Origin: Escarpia spicata
Lineage: Eukaryota > Annelida > Polychaeta > Sabellida > Siboglinidae
Direction of reading: 5' to 3'
Assembly: GCA_963995525.1 (NCBI GenBank)
Contig: OZ023205.1
Location: 44,208,162 to 44,272,161, forward strand
Length of the DNA: 64,000 bases
Shown here: in pieces, positions 12,691 through 25,019 of the stretch
Position numbering within the stretch: the first letter of the stretch is position 1
Layout of the letters: every line of letters starts with the position of its first letter
Position numbers and translations under genes: made by a program
The notes under the pieces: model-generated
The model's input: only the letters and a program-made list of their open reading frames with translations
Database searches by the model: none
What the model was told of the DNA's origin: nothing

Positions 12691-14020
12691 AAATCCAACG
12701 AACGGGGTACACGGCATGTTTAGACATGTATCTTGAGTAATTATGTGATTAAAAGTGTGGAAATATGCTGTGTTTATCCGGCTCGATGATACCTTTCGGG
12801 GGATATAGTTTTTTTTTTTCTAGTTTGAAAACTTTTGGAACTAAAGCTGATAAACTGGTCGTTTTTGGCCATTTTATTGATGTTGACCTCATTTAAAAAA
12901 AAACAGTTAGTAATCATCGTAAACCATGAATTTGCACCGTGTTTATTACTTTATTAGAACAACACATGTGTCTATGTTGTTACTGCCTTGTGATTAAAGC
13001 AATTTGCAAAAACCAGATTTTTCCACAATATATTGGTCATGAGGAATATTGGTGTTATCGTCCGAGGACCATTTTTCCTAATGGCATATTCATGTAAAAT
13101 TATTAATTGAAATATGCATATTTAGCTGTACATATATACTACTAACCTATGTAGTACAAAAATGCACCGTTATTTTTCAGATGTACCTAAGTATTTTTCT
13201 TGTGTTCTTTTTTCTCCGCCGACTCAGGTTTGGGGAATTTTTTCGTATTATCATCCGGGGCCCTTTTTCTTTTTAATACAAACTTGTGAAGAATAGTAGG
13301 AGATTTGTATTCCTACTAACGAACATCTCTGTGGCTATCAGAGCGGTCATTTGGACTCACCCAAAATATTTTCTCTATATGATATGGCCCGGAAAAAGCA
13401 TCAAGTTACCGTCAGATTATAGTTATCGTCCGATCCACTAGACTGTGGTAGTGTTTTGAGTGCTTTTGAGTAGCCTCTATCGGTTTCCAGCGAAACTACA
13501 CCACCATTCACCGTCTTGTTATTGTGCGCTACAAAAGATCGCACTAAGTAAGTATATTTCCTCATTTATTACTATTTTGAGGCATGTAGATTGTTTTTGC
13601 TAGACTGTTCTGATCTACGGTAACAGTCATACACATGTTATTTATGCGTGATAGTGCTCGAACTTGATGTTATATGTTCATCTCGATGACGACCACATGT
13701 CATAACGCATAATACTGCTTTGTGCTGACTTGTTTTGTCTTGTCTTTTTAACAGGCCAACAAGGGGCTATAAAGAAAATGCTGACAATCTCATAAAGAGT
13801 GGTAAGATCATCACCAACAGCGGGGAATTCTGCAACAAGCTCAGAGAAGCGAAGACCACAATGACATCTTGGAGATCAGTACTACTGAGGTGCAGCGATG
13901 CAAGGGTATACTAGAGTCTTGGAAGATGACAGCAGTGCCGGACATAATAAATGCACATACGATCGTGCCAGTGGGTCCATGCATGATTATGCGAGACATA
14001 TCATGATTCCAAGATTGCTG
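12691..14020. other. Non-coding host DNA, nothing recognised
   Basis: No supported gene. A short open stretch at about 13,755-13,910 lies just after an acceptor-like 'tttttaacag', but it has stops soon after and no recognisable domain. Confidence 0.4.
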
Positions 14021-14022
14021 CT

Positions 14023-14464
14023 ATGAACAAGGGGGTGTTTTCCACCGTACGTGTGGGGGTGGACGAAAACACCGTTGCAGATCGAGAGGAAGAAGACAGC
14101 AATGAGAGACAAGGAAACAGAGGTGCACGAGAAAGAGGTGAATGTGAGGGAGATCGAGGTGCAGGAGACAGAGCTCACGGAGAATGCAGCAAAGGAAAAG
14201 GAGGTGCAGGAGAAAGAGGAGGATGTGAGGAGGATTGAAGTGCAGGAGACAGAGGTCACCGAGAATGCAGCAAAGGAAAATGAGGTGCAGGAGAAAGAGG
14301 TTGATGTGAAGGGGATAGAAGTGAATGAACATGAAGAGAATCACGGTGCAGTTAAAGAAAGGGAGTCGGAAATGGGAGTACAAACAGTGGTGGTAGACAG
14401 TTGGTTGGCCGTTCGATTGGTACATGGCCCAGGTGCTGCGTATCACGACCAGTGGCATGTTTGA
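14023..14464 (+). CDS. Glu/Lys-rich coiled-coil ORF with 81-bp tandem repeat
   Basis: The 14051-14464 frame (137 aa) is dominated by charged heptad-like sequence (KETEVHEKEVNVREIEV). It contains two tandem 27-residue units starting VQETE, at about 14,160 and 14,241, differing at a few positions. The last 25 residues are unlike the repeats. No known domain is visible. It may be an exon of an unknown gene or a translated minisatellite; splice borders are not clear. Confidence 0.3.
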
Positions 14465-14639
14465 GGTAGCATACATGACCCGCACTCGAGGAAACTGGAA
14501 ATGGGGGAAGCTTGAGGTCAGACATCATTGGTATCACCTCCTACGGTGGTAGGCAAGGTGTTCATCTTCAAGCCTCATGAAATAGAAATTATAAAGAAAT
14601 GCCATGCTATGGAGGAAAAGGATGATGATGATGAATAGA

Positions 14640-15125
14640 CGATGTGGTGGACATTGGACACTGAATAGACAATGTGATGGACACTGAGTAAACAATGTGA
14701 TGGGCACTGAGTAGACAATATGATGGACAGTTAAAATCGTTATCATACCAGTGTTGCCGATTTTTAATGTTTTATTTGCATGTAAGTACATATATTATAT
14801 TTGTTAACCTATATTGACATATAACAAAGTACAACTGATCGATCTGATCGTTGAGACTCTATGGGAACAGGGAAAGCAGTTAAAGACGACGCGCCACAAA
14901 CGTATGGTAACAGGAAATGATCCGATCCCTGTATAAATCAACCACGGCATAATGATTGACCGGGAAGACATGAAAAAACACCCAGGAAGAGGCTGATGTG
15001 ATCATCATCCACCAGTTCATGTTCATTGTGGAAGCTGATGCTATCATCTATAATATCAATGTCTTTTCGGATTATACTAACCTGTTCGTACTGTTAATCC
15101 ATTTTTACCAACAAAGAAACCTCAC
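14640..15125. other. Spacer with short TGGACA-type repeats
   Basis: At 14,640-14,730 a short unit ('caatgtgatggacactgagtag'-like) repeats four times with changes. No gene is supported. Confidence 0.4.
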
Positions 15126-15822
15126 CTGCCCTGTAAAGATGAAAGTGCGTACATGCACAGAAACATTGCTGGACAACTACTGGGAGCTCACGCCTTGTCA
15201 GGCTGTGACACTGTGGCTCAGTACTGTGGCTTTGGAAATGCTAAAACAGTGAAAGTCCTTCAGTCAGGCTATCAACTTTCGGAAGTGGGCGAGAGCTCAA
15301 ATTTTAGATGTAGTCCAACAATCTACAACATTTGTAGCTGCTTGCTATGGATTTGCTTAAGCCACAACTATGACCGATGTGCGCTACAAGACGTGGAAAT
15401 TGAAAACTGCAAGGGCAAATATTGTCTCAGCCCCAAAGCTGATGTATCTGCCTCCCACCAATGAGGCCTTTCGACTAAATGTGATGAGAGCTCAATTGCA
15501 AACCTGCATCTGGAAATATGCTGCCCAGGGTACTCCACATGACATAGATCCTCTCCAATACGGATGGACAGCAGATGCAGTAAACGCAACGTTGCGACCA
15601 GTGATGCTACCAAGCGACACTGCAGCCTCTCTTGAAGACATTTTGAAACTCATCAAGTGTACTTGCAACAATTGTAGATCATCTAGATGCTCGTGTTCGT
15701 CGGCAGTGTTGCCATGTTCACTGTTCTGCCACTGTGAAGGTGGAGTGGACTGCTGCAATGAACACACGATGGTAGCACAAGACGGATCTGAAGAGGAATT
15801 TGCCACTACCGTTTTGCTATAA
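15126..15822 (+). pseudogene. PIN/FEN1-like helix-hairpin segment plus Cys-rich C-terminus (repeat-borne ORF)
   Basis: The 15153-15464 frame has LGAHALSGCDTVAQYCGFGN, the helix-hairpin-helix-like signature of PIN/FEN1-type nuclease folds. The 15370-15822 frame continues with MYLPPTNEAF, then a GWTADAV segment and a terminal cysteine cluster (CTCNNCRSSRCSCSS, CSLFCHCEGGVDCC) resembling tesmin/CXC-type zinc-binding repeats. Proteins with this order occur in many copies in invertebrate genomes, probably mobile-element linked (recollection, not checked). The parts are in different frames, so this copy looks decayed. Confidence 0.45.
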
Positions 15823-15839
15823 TATAATGTTAATATAGT

Positions 15840-15905
15840 TTAGTTGTGTGGGTACGTGCGTGCGTGTGAGTGCGTGCGTGCGTGCGTATGTGTGAGTGTG
15901 TTTTG
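15840..15905. repeat. (GTGC)n/(GT)n simple repeat
   Basis: Short run of GTGCGT units right after the Cys-rich ORF. Confidence 0.8.
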
Positions 15906-17141
15906 TGTGTACGAACTCTGATATATTATGCTTCGTTTCATAATGTTTCATGAAACTGGTGTATATTTATGGTTTGACCTTGACATGTACGTATGACCTT
16001 GACCTTGGATCATCAATATAGCGTGTCCAATGGATTCATCACATCGAAAAACATAGAAATGGACATATTAGTGAATATAACATATGTCATATTTGCTAAT
16101 ATATGCATACATTTGTGTTTCTCATTTATACCCAAAAGTGAGATAGGGTTGCCATAGAAACCCTTTTGATTCTGATTCTCCACAGTCTGAAGATACAAAA
16201 TCAACAAATAACCATTGTGGGACCTTTAGTGCATGGTTACCTCCAACTTCCTCTGGACTAATTTGCCTGGCCGACAATTACTTTTCAACCCACTAAATTT
16301 GTCGGTCACATGTTTTTTGAGAGGCCAATGAAAGTCGACAACGTCAACACAGAAAAAAACTTGGAATGTCATATCGCGAATCAACGTGAAGATTCGAATT
16401 TTGTGATTCTGTTTCCAGAATTAAATAAGTTAATAGTTTGTTTGATTAGTTTACCAAGGCTACATAAAAAGCTACACAAACCAGCTAGCGTGTCGCCGTG
16501 AATGCTACGTAGGCTAGTTGTTTATAAAACGAATTTGAAATAAGAAGAACAAAAATGTGACACGTAAAATCAGGCAAATTGTCAGGTAACTTGGATGGTG
16601 AGAGTGGCTTCGCAATATTTTGCAGTGGCAGGGGTTACCTATACTCCAGGTGCATCAGTGTTAAAAGCCAGTGAATTCCGCACCGCTGTTTTTGTATTGG
16701 TAATACAATGTCTACGGCGGTTACGTTATGGAAAACGGACATTGTCACGAATAATGAGCGTCCATATTATGCATAATCGACGCTATAGATGGTGACAGAA
16801 TGACGGGGAACGGAGAAGGACATTCAATGGATGTCTCGGATGATGATGCCACTACACATACAGGGACAGTGGAATGTTTCAAGACACAGGACGTATTTGT
16901 GTATTGATTGGGGTATGTTTTTTTTTTCTGGCGTGGAACTACAGATAGATATCTAAGTGGGGCGTGGTGATTGAGCGATACAGCTGCGGGTAGTCGGTTG
17001 AGTGGAATGGGTTCAGTCATTACTACCCACCGCCGTTTCGAAACCTGGACAATTTCGTTCACCCTGTGTTCACTATGTATTTCGGATTCTATTTAGGTAA
17101 TGCACAAATTACTCACTGCAGCTTTGTCCTTTCTTCTGTTC
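15906..17141. other. Non-coding host DNA, nothing recognised
   Basis: Neither strand shows a supported gene. There is a weak duplication of ATATG-containing words near 16,080-16,110 only. Confidence 0.4.
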
Positions 17142-18063
17142 AGAAGATGGTTCGAAATAGAACCCAAAGACCAAAAGAGGTCAAGCCGATGGCATACTGA
17201 TGGGGCAAGCAGTTGAAGAAGTTGCAAGTACACAAAGTGTCAGGTTGGTTGCACGCGACCTTGGGTTAACTAGATGCACCCTTGCAAGATATGTCAAAAA
17301 GTGCCAGACCGGTGATGTCACACAAGATGCATTGTTGACACCCAAATATAAATCACGGCAGGTTAGCGTAGTTTGAGAGTGTTATTATTATTATGTACAC
17401 TTATCATATTAATCCCGTTGTCTAGCTAATACTTGTACGACTAATTGTGTGGATTATCACCTTAATTCATGCGCAAATCCATACTATTGATGTTAAAATG
17501 CTTTCTAAGAAAAGCACAATACAATGCAGCTAATACCCTTGAATAATTATGCCTTGCTGTTTATTTTTGTTATCCCTGCTTGAAATATTGTTGAGGGTAA
17601 AATGTTCTCTATGAATACTGCAACGTAAATGGATGAATCTTTCTTTGAAAAAATATTTGAATACCGGGATATTTATAGAGCTATTTACCAAAAAATTTGA
17701 ATTTCCAAACTTATGTAATTTGTTTTGTCACATTTAATGATTTACATTGTAGTGGCGTGATAATGGGTAATTGCGTAAAATAAATTAACTATATTTATTA
17801 ATACGTTAATGGTGATTTCTGTATTTACAAACGAAGAAGAAAACGAGTTAGTAAACTATCTGGTGACCTGCTCTACGATGTTCCATGGCCTATGGTACAA
17901 TGAAGTTCGAAAGCTGGCATATGAATATTCAGACCAACTTGGAAAGAAGATCCTACCAAGTTGGGAGATGAACCGCATGGCTGGCAAAGACTGGACTTAT
18001 GGGTTTATGCAACGCCACGATAATCTCAGACTGAGATAACCAGAAGCGACCAGCATTGCACGA
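17142..18063 (+). pseudogene. pogo/Tigger-type transposase N-terminus, split and truncated
   Basis: At 17,195-17,360 one frame reads GQAVEEVASTQSVRLVARDLGL then TRCTLARYVKKCQTG, a pipsqueak-type helix-turn-helix. At 17,809-18,039 the frame has FTNEEENELVNYLVTCSTMFHGL, MAGKDWTYGFMQRHDNL and, after a stop, PEATSIARP. This is the CENP-B-like second DNA-binding domain typical of pogo/Tigger transposases. The two parts are about 450 bp apart, possibly a former intron. The start is frameshifted near 17,180 and the DDE domain is absent. It is a fossil fragment. Confidence 0.75.
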
Positions 18064-18073
18064 CCTCAAGAAA

Positions 18074-18163
18074 TGGAGTAATGAGAGACGGTCCAAGAAA
18101 GGGTGTAATGAAAGACGGTCCAAGAAGGGGTGTAATGAGAGACGGTCCAAGACGTGGTCTAAT
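18074..18163. repeat. 30-bp tandem repeat, about 3 copies
   Basis: Units of the form 'aatgagagacggtccaagaa' plus 'aggggtgt' repeat in tandem with small changes, directly after the pogo-like fragment. Confidence 0.8.
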
Positions 18164-18879
18164 AAAACAGTGACTACGTTAATATGAGTTACTGCATGTG
18201 AATTATTCAGTACAAGCGTACGTTGTATATACGAAAAAACTACCCCTGTATCTTTTCACAATAAATCTGGTATTTTGTTCACTTTTAGTGTATACGTGTC
18301 TTGGTGTCAAGGTGCCCCATCGGCTATCTCAACGTACCCCACACGCGGGGTACTTTGAGCCACTTGAAGACACATTTTAAATGTGTTTTTTAAATTAGAA
18401 GTTATAAAAAGAATCGTCTGTAAAGTGCACAAATTATGCCTCAATAAGCACACTATCCAATTCCTAACAATTCATAAGCAGGTTGATCATTTCGGAAGCA
18501 AGAGGAAACATAACGCAAAAAAGTGGCGCAACGTGCCCCCCTCTCCCCTACATGTTGTTCATTGTTACTTGGTAAATAGTTGAGGTCATTTAATTGATGT
18601 TTGCGCGTACACACAAACGCACATACGCACACACGAACACAGTCAAGCACAGTCAAGCACATCTAGGCACAAAATAGCACGCACGACGAAACACGAATGT
18701 CCTGGGCTGCAACAAACTTAACAGGCGAGTGTGCGAGAGCGGTATCCATCTACACAACCTGGTAGTCGACAGGCAAGGAACACGGACTTACGCATGATGT
18801 TAACAGTGTTGTCATCAAATGCAACTAAATGCAAGTCACGTCAAGACATATACGCGATTTGCTATGCTGTCAGTTTAAA
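18164..18879. other. Non-coding host DNA
   Basis: No supported gene. Short CA-rich words near 18,605-18,660. Confidence 0.4.
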
Positions 18880-21800
18880 AAGATTTAACAAGATTGCCAT
18901 CCAGAAAATTAACTCTAGATGGCAGGTGGACAAGGAAGCCTTTTGGCTTTTCGAGAGTCCAATACTTTTTTTCTACGTGTATCCCGCCCTTTTAAGTTAT
19001 GTGTCGATTTTATTTTTAAACATATTCACGCTACTAGCACCCACACAATCAGCAGATAATCTGTTCCAATCATTTACAGTCCTTTGTGAGAATGAGCACT
19101 TTCTTATATCTAATCTACACTGCTCCTTTACTAATGTAACTTCATGTCCTCTGGTCCTTCTATCTTTCTTAACTGAGAAAAAAATATTTCTATCAATATT
19201 TTCATAACCATTCAATATTTTAAACACTTCTATCTGATCTCCTCTCAATCTCCTGGTCTCTAGTGTTGTTAAACTACATTTTTAGGCGTATTTCGTAACT
19301 AAGACCCCTCTGTTTTGGTATACCTTTAGTTGCTCTCCTCTGCACTCTTTCTAGCATTTCTATGTCCTTCCTGCGATATGGCCTCCACGCTTGAATACAA
19401 TATTCTAAATGAGGCCTAACTATTGTTTTGTACAGCGGTATTATTAGCTCTTTTTCCTTATACGTTATGTTTCGCCTAATTAATCCAAGGATTTGATTTC
19501 TCTTTGAAGCTGCAATTCCGCACTGCTCTGAAACCTTCATATCAGCACTAATGGTTAATCCTAAGTCCTTTTCTTTTACAATAGTACTTAGAACAGAAAC
19601 TCCCATTGTATATTGTACATCTTCGTTCCCATATCCTGTGCGGAGGCATTTACATTTCCAAAAATTGAACAACATTTGTCATTGTCAGACCATTTTATTA
19701 ATCTGTCAAGATCATCTTGTAAATGCTGTCTATCGTCATCACGTTTAATCCTTCTAAACAATTTTGTATCATCCTCAAATTTTATCACTTTGCTTGCTAT
19801 AGCATCGTCCAAATCGTTGATATATATTAAGAATAATATAGGTTCCAGTACTGATGCCTGTGGTACCCCACTCAAAACTTATTTCCAGTTTGAAGCCTCC
19901 ACATCAACTACTACACGTTGTCTTCTGTCAATCAGCCATTTTCTGTCCAGTTTATTATACCATTTCCTATGCCATGGGCCTTTAGTTTAAGCAGTAATCT
20001 TTGATGTGGCACTTTGTCGAAAGCTTTCTGAAAATCTAAGTAGATGACATCCACAGGTGATCCCTCGTCTGCCCACTGGTGATCCCTCGTCTACCCACTG
20101 GTGATCCCTCGTCTACCCACTGGTGATCCCTCGTCTATCCACAGGTGATCCCTCGTCTACCCACTGGTGATCCCTCGTCTACCCACTGGTGATCCCTCGT
20201 CTACCCACAGGTGATCCCTCGTCTACCCACTGGTGATCCCTCGTCTACCCACAGGTGATCCCTCGTCTACCCACTGGTGATCCCTCGTCTACCCACTGGT
20301 GATCCCTCGTCTACCCACTGGTGATCCCTCGTCTGCCCACTGGTGATCCCTCGTCTACCCACTGGTGATCCCTCGTCTACCCACAGGTGATCCCTCGTCT
20401 ACCCACTGGTGATCCCTCGTCTACCCACTGGTGATCCCTCGTCTACCCACTGGTGATCCCTCGTCTACCCACTGGTGATCCCTCGTCTACCCACTGGTGA
20501 TCCCTCGTCTACCCACTGGTGATCCCTCGTCTGCCCACTGGTGATCCCTCGTCTACCCACTGGTGATCCCTCGTCTACCCACTGGTGATCCCTCGTCTAC
20601 CCACAGGTGATCCCTCGTCTACCCACTGGTGATCCCTCGTCTACCCACTGGTGATCCCTCGTCTGCCCACTGGTGATCCCTCGTCTACCCACTGGTGATC
20701 CCTCGTCTATCCACAGGTGATCCCTCGTCTGCCCACTGGTGATCCCTCGTCTACCCACAGGTGATCCCTCGTCTGCCCACTGGTGATCCCTCGTCTACCC
20801 ACAGGTGATCCCTCGTCTACCCACTGGTGATCCCTCGTCTACCCACTGGTGATCCCTCGTCTGCCCACTGGTGATCCCTCGTCTACCCACTGGTGATCCC
20901 TCGTCTACCCACTGGTGATCCCTCGTCTACCCACTGGTGATCCCTCGTCTGCCCACTGGTGATCCCTCGTCTACCCACTGGTGATCCCTCGTCTACCCAC
21001 TGGTGATCCCTCGTCTATCCACAGGTGATCCCTCGTCTACCCACTGGTGATCCCTCGTCTGCCCACTGGTGATCCCTCGTCTACCCACTGGTGATCCCTC
21101 GTCTACCCACTGGTGATCCCTCGTCTACCCACTGGTGATCCCTCGTCTACCCACTGGTGATCCCTCGTCTACCCACTGGTGATCCCTCGTCTACCCACTG
21201 GTGATCCCTCGTCTACCCACTGGTGATCCCTCGTCTACCCACTGGTGATCCCTCGTCTACCCACTGGTGATCCCTCGTCTACCCACTGGTGATCCCTCGT
21301 CTGCCCACTGGTGATCCCTCGTCTACCCACTGGTGATCCCTCGTCTACCCACTGGTGATCCCTCGTCTATCCACAGGTGATCCCTCGTCTACCCACTGGT
21401 GATCCCTCGTCTACCCACTGGTGATCCCTCGTCTGCCCACTGGTGATCCCTCGTCTACCCACTGGTGATCCCTCGTCTACCCACTGGTGATCCCTCGTCT
21501 ATCCACAGGTGATCCCTCGTCTACCCACTGGTGATCCCTCGTCTGCCCACTGGTGATCCCTCGTCTACCCACTGGTGATCCCTCGTCTACCCACTGGTGA
21601 TCCCTCGTCTACCCACTGGTGATCCCTCGTCTACCCACTGGTGATCCCTCGTCTACCCACTGGTGATCCCTCGTCTACCCACTGGTGATCCCTCGTCTAC
21701 CCACTGGTGATCCCTCGTCTGCCCACTTAGTAATGTCTTCCAAAAAGCATAACATATTTGATAGGCATGACCTCGCTTTTAGAAACACATGTTGAGATGA

Positions 21801-23345
21801 GTTTATCAAGTTATGTTTAACAAGAAAATCACCATGTGATCTATAATTAGTCTGACTAATAATTTGCAAATCACCGACGTTAAACTCACTGGTCTGTAGT
21901 TCTATGACTTGTTTCTGGAACCTTTTTTAAATAACGGTATAATGTTTGCTTCTTTCCGTACTAAAGGACCCACTCTCTCTCTTCTAGAGACAAGATGAAA
22001 ACTGTAGCAAGCGGTATGCTAATTTGTTCTACAATTTCCAATAGTAGTTTGGGCGGAATCCCATCCACTCCAGGTGATTTAGTATTCTTCATGGCCCTTA
22101 TTTTCTTAGCTACCATTTCCGGGGTTACAATTAACTGTCCTAAATAGTCTGATTCTGCGTCCTTGAACATAGCCTCTGGTACTGGCAGTGAACTAATATC
22201 TTCCCTGGTAAACACTGAACTAAAATGCCCATTCAGGTTTTCTGCCATTAAGAATCCCTCTGATATTATATTTCTAGCGCTATCTTCTAGAGGACTGACC
22301 TTATCCTGAACTTTCTGTTTACTCCGAATATATGCATACAAACTCTTGCTGTCTTGTTTTATATTACAAGCTAATTTTTGTTCATAGCTTCTTTTTGAAT
22401 TTCAGTTGTAGCTTGGTTTAGTGCTTCTTTATAAATGTTGTAGTCTTCGTTATTTCCAGTACGTCTACATGATTTCCACAACGTTTGTTTGTACTTAATT
22501 TTTCTAATGGCTTCTTTCGATAAGTATTTGTTTCTGGACTGTGAGCTTTGTTTTTTTAACGGAACAAATTTATCGACGATGCACTTAATTTCACTCTTTA
22601 AGATATTTCAGCATTATGTTGCTGACTTATTCTTCAGTGTATTGTTCCAGCCTATCTTTGCTAAATATTTTCTCATTACCTTATATCTTTCTTCGTGAAA
22701 ATTTCTCCTGAACTGCTTTTTATTATTTCTTTCCGATTTTAGTTTGATGATAAAATGTATCTGGTTGTGATCACTACTTCCCAGTGGCTCGCATAATTTG
22801 ACATTGTCAACTAATTCATTCTGTGAGGACAAAACTATGTCTAACACATTCTCACCCCTGATTGGCTCTAACACATGTTGAGAAAGGAAACTGTCTTGTA
22901 CTAAAATTTATAAACATGTGGTCCTCACTCCCCGTACTCTGTAGATATTTCCATTGTATATGACCATGGTTAAAATCTCCCATAATAATACAGCCCCGTT
23001 TGCTAACTTTCCTTATAGCGTTTTGTACTTCTTCATTCTCTTCTACACTTACGTTTGGACTTCGATAAACTGACCCCACCGTTAACGTTGAGTGTCCTGT
23101 AACTATGTTACACCAAACAGCTTCTTCGCAGTCTGCTTCTCTTTCTAATTTTATTTAATACGCCTGGATAGATTCATATAAAATAACTCCACCTCCCCTT
23201 TCTTCCTATTCTATCTTTCCTGAACATTACATAGCCTGTTAGTCCGGCATCTCGTATATCTCGTTAATTCGGCACCTGATATATCAGTGGTGGCCCATGA
23301 TTCGGTTATACCTATTATATGAGGGTCAATATCTTCTACCATAAT
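18880..23345 (-). pseudogene. CR1-clade LINE ORF2 (endonuclease + reverse transcriptase), left copy
   Basis: Reading 5'->3' on the minus strand: endonuclease pieces (IIMGDFNHGHIQWKYLQ at about 22,980; EPLGSSDHNQIHF at about 22,780), then RT entry (KNTKSPGVDGIPPKLL at about 22,060), motif A (YLDFQKAFDKVP near 20,030), GVPQASVLEPILFLIYINDL, KFEDDTKLFRR (the catalytic-loop position, FADD in the family but E here), ADMKVSEQCGIA, VRPHLEYCIQAWRPY, and the 3' end at about 18,880. A 1.67-kb minisatellite interrupts the RT at 20,056-21,727. Several frame breaks make it inactive. The part from 19,278 upward belongs to the large inverted repeat. Confidence 0.9.
20056..21727. repeat. 22-bp minisatellite inside the CR1 RT, 76 units
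   Basis: 1,672 bp, exactly 76 x 22 bp. The unit starts GGTGATCCCTCGTCT and ends CCCAC(T/A). Variation is almost confined to three sites (A/G after GTCT, C/T two bases later, T/A in the last base). On the minus strand the unit lies in the RT frame at 'WADEGSPV', just N-terminal to motif A. Because 22 is not divisible by 3, the frame cycles every three units. There are no unique spacers, so this is not a CRISPR array. Confidence 0.97.
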
Positions 23346-24620
23346 GCGTAATTCACTTCTTTTGTTTACCATGTTCCTTGCATTTAAACAAACGTTGATT
23401 CATGATGCTTATTTATTTCTGCTGTTTTTGTATATGCTTCCAGTTTCAGGCTTCTCTGTGAATCCCCCCTGCGAATCTAGTTTAAGTAGAGCCTCTCCCA
23501 CTGTCAACAGATTCTCTGAGAAAACTGCAGCCAACTTTCCACTTAGATGGATGCCATCTCTCATGTACATATCTTCCCTCTCAACAAAGTATCCCCATAA
23601 ATCTACGAATCCCACCCTCTCTTCTTTACACATCTGCTCAACTAGTGCGTTGACCGCCATCCTCTTGCAGTTTCTATATGTTGGTCCTCTTCCTCCCATT
23701 ACTGACAAAATTCCTGAGAGAATAATCTGCTCGAATCTTGACTTCTTTAACTTCATCACTAACTGTCTGTACTTCTGTACTATCCCAGTTGTCCCCCCCC
23801 CGTCTGCATTATTTGTCCCTACGTGTACTAGTATAGACCCTCCCATGTCATGCCCCTATACCTTCTCTACCCTTTCAGTCAAATGTTCTACCATAGCCCC
23901 CGGTAGACAAACAACGACGTCCTTCCCCTCGCTTAGTGTCTTGTCTTTTTCATAATGGAGTCGCCCATAAACACCCTCTCTTTTCCTCCTTCTCCGGTTT
24001 GCATCTGTCTGGTTGTAGTCTTGTCCCCTTGTCTTCTGCTCTCCTGTCACAATCCCATCTGTTCCATTCTTTCCCGACGCTGTTTCTCTTGTCACCTTTC
24101 CTCCTAGTATCGTCCATCCCAACTTCTCTTCTGTCACATTTACTCTCTCTTCCTTTCTTCACGTCATCTTTCCTCCCATTGTATTACCATCTCTCCTCTC
24201 CCGTCTCTGTTTCCCTACTACCCTTTTCTCTACGGTCACTTTCTCCCCTGTCACCTTCATGCTTGTCAATTTCCTGCCGCCGCCGTTCCTCCAATTCCTT
24301 CCCCTCCGATCACCTTCCCTCCTCTCAGTCTCCTTTAATCGGTCTTCTTGCCACTACTCTGCTCCTTCAGTCTCACATTATTCCTAACTCTCTCACTGTC
24401 GTCACTCTCCATTCCATCTGTCTCCTTGCTGATTCTCACCTCCATCCCCTTCACAATATCTACCAACCTAACTACCTCCTTCTCCGGAGATCCCACCTTC
24501 CTATACCCCACGCATTGAAAGGTGAATTCCTCTTTCTTGGTCTCTGCCCATGACTTCCCACAGCAGGGTAAGGCAAAATCCACCCAACTATGGCAGTCGT
24601 CGCACACCAAATGTCTCTTT
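23346..24620 (-). pseudogene. CR1 ORF1-like: PHD-type zinc finger + SGNH esterase, left copy
   Basis: On the minus strand, 24,610-24,335 starts MVCDDCHSWVDFALPCCGKSW, a PHD-like zinc finger. After a charged linker, 24,137-23,856 ends with VCLPGAMVEHLTERVEKV, and 23,846-23,409 reads ILVHVGTNNADGGGTTGIV, LSGILSVMGGRGPTYRN and RDGIHLSGKLAAVFSENL. These are the blocks of an SGNH/GDSL-type esterase, a domain known in CR1 ORF1 proteins. Frames are broken near 24,200, 23,950 and 23,850, so it is inactive. ORF1 probably acts in RNP formation or membrane contact; the function is not settled. Confidence 0.8.
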
Positions 24621-25019
24621 GCCTTGACTTGCCACTTTCAAGGCGCCATATCAGAATTTATTTAATAATACTAATTAGCTATTTAAAATAGTTTAGTCAA
24701 CTGTGTTTACACTATTCACTGTCTAATGTAGTCTTTAAGAAGAACTGTTTACTGTGCACAAATGTTACACTTTACGTAACTTTTTTTTCTTCGGTTACCG
24801 TTTTTTGGTTATAGTCACAGCTGACTATCTATCCTATCAGAAATGCCAACGTCACCAGTAACGACCTAATTTAAATACAACAAATTTCTTTACGCTAGAT
24901 TGCCTTATTTATTTAAGGTATACCGCACCGTAGCGAATACGTGGGACACTAGCTACATAAAGTGACAAACTTAGTTCGCCCGGTTATTGCAAATGCTTCA
25001 TTTTAACAACAAAGCTACC
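24621..25019. other. Spacer between two LINEs in the left arm
   Basis: AT-rich DNA with no gene seen. It is mirrored at 31,810-32,215. Confidence 0.5.

Noticed and set aside
20056..21727. CRISPR-like array
   Set aside because: Contiguous 22-bp units without unique spacers, inside a LINE in eukaryotic DNA.
23344..24553. Plus-strand 203- and 205-codon frames (and minus-strand mirrors at 32,276-33,500)
   Set aside because: Antisense shadows of the CR1 ORF1 region, rich in Ser/Leu/Pro from the polypurine complement.
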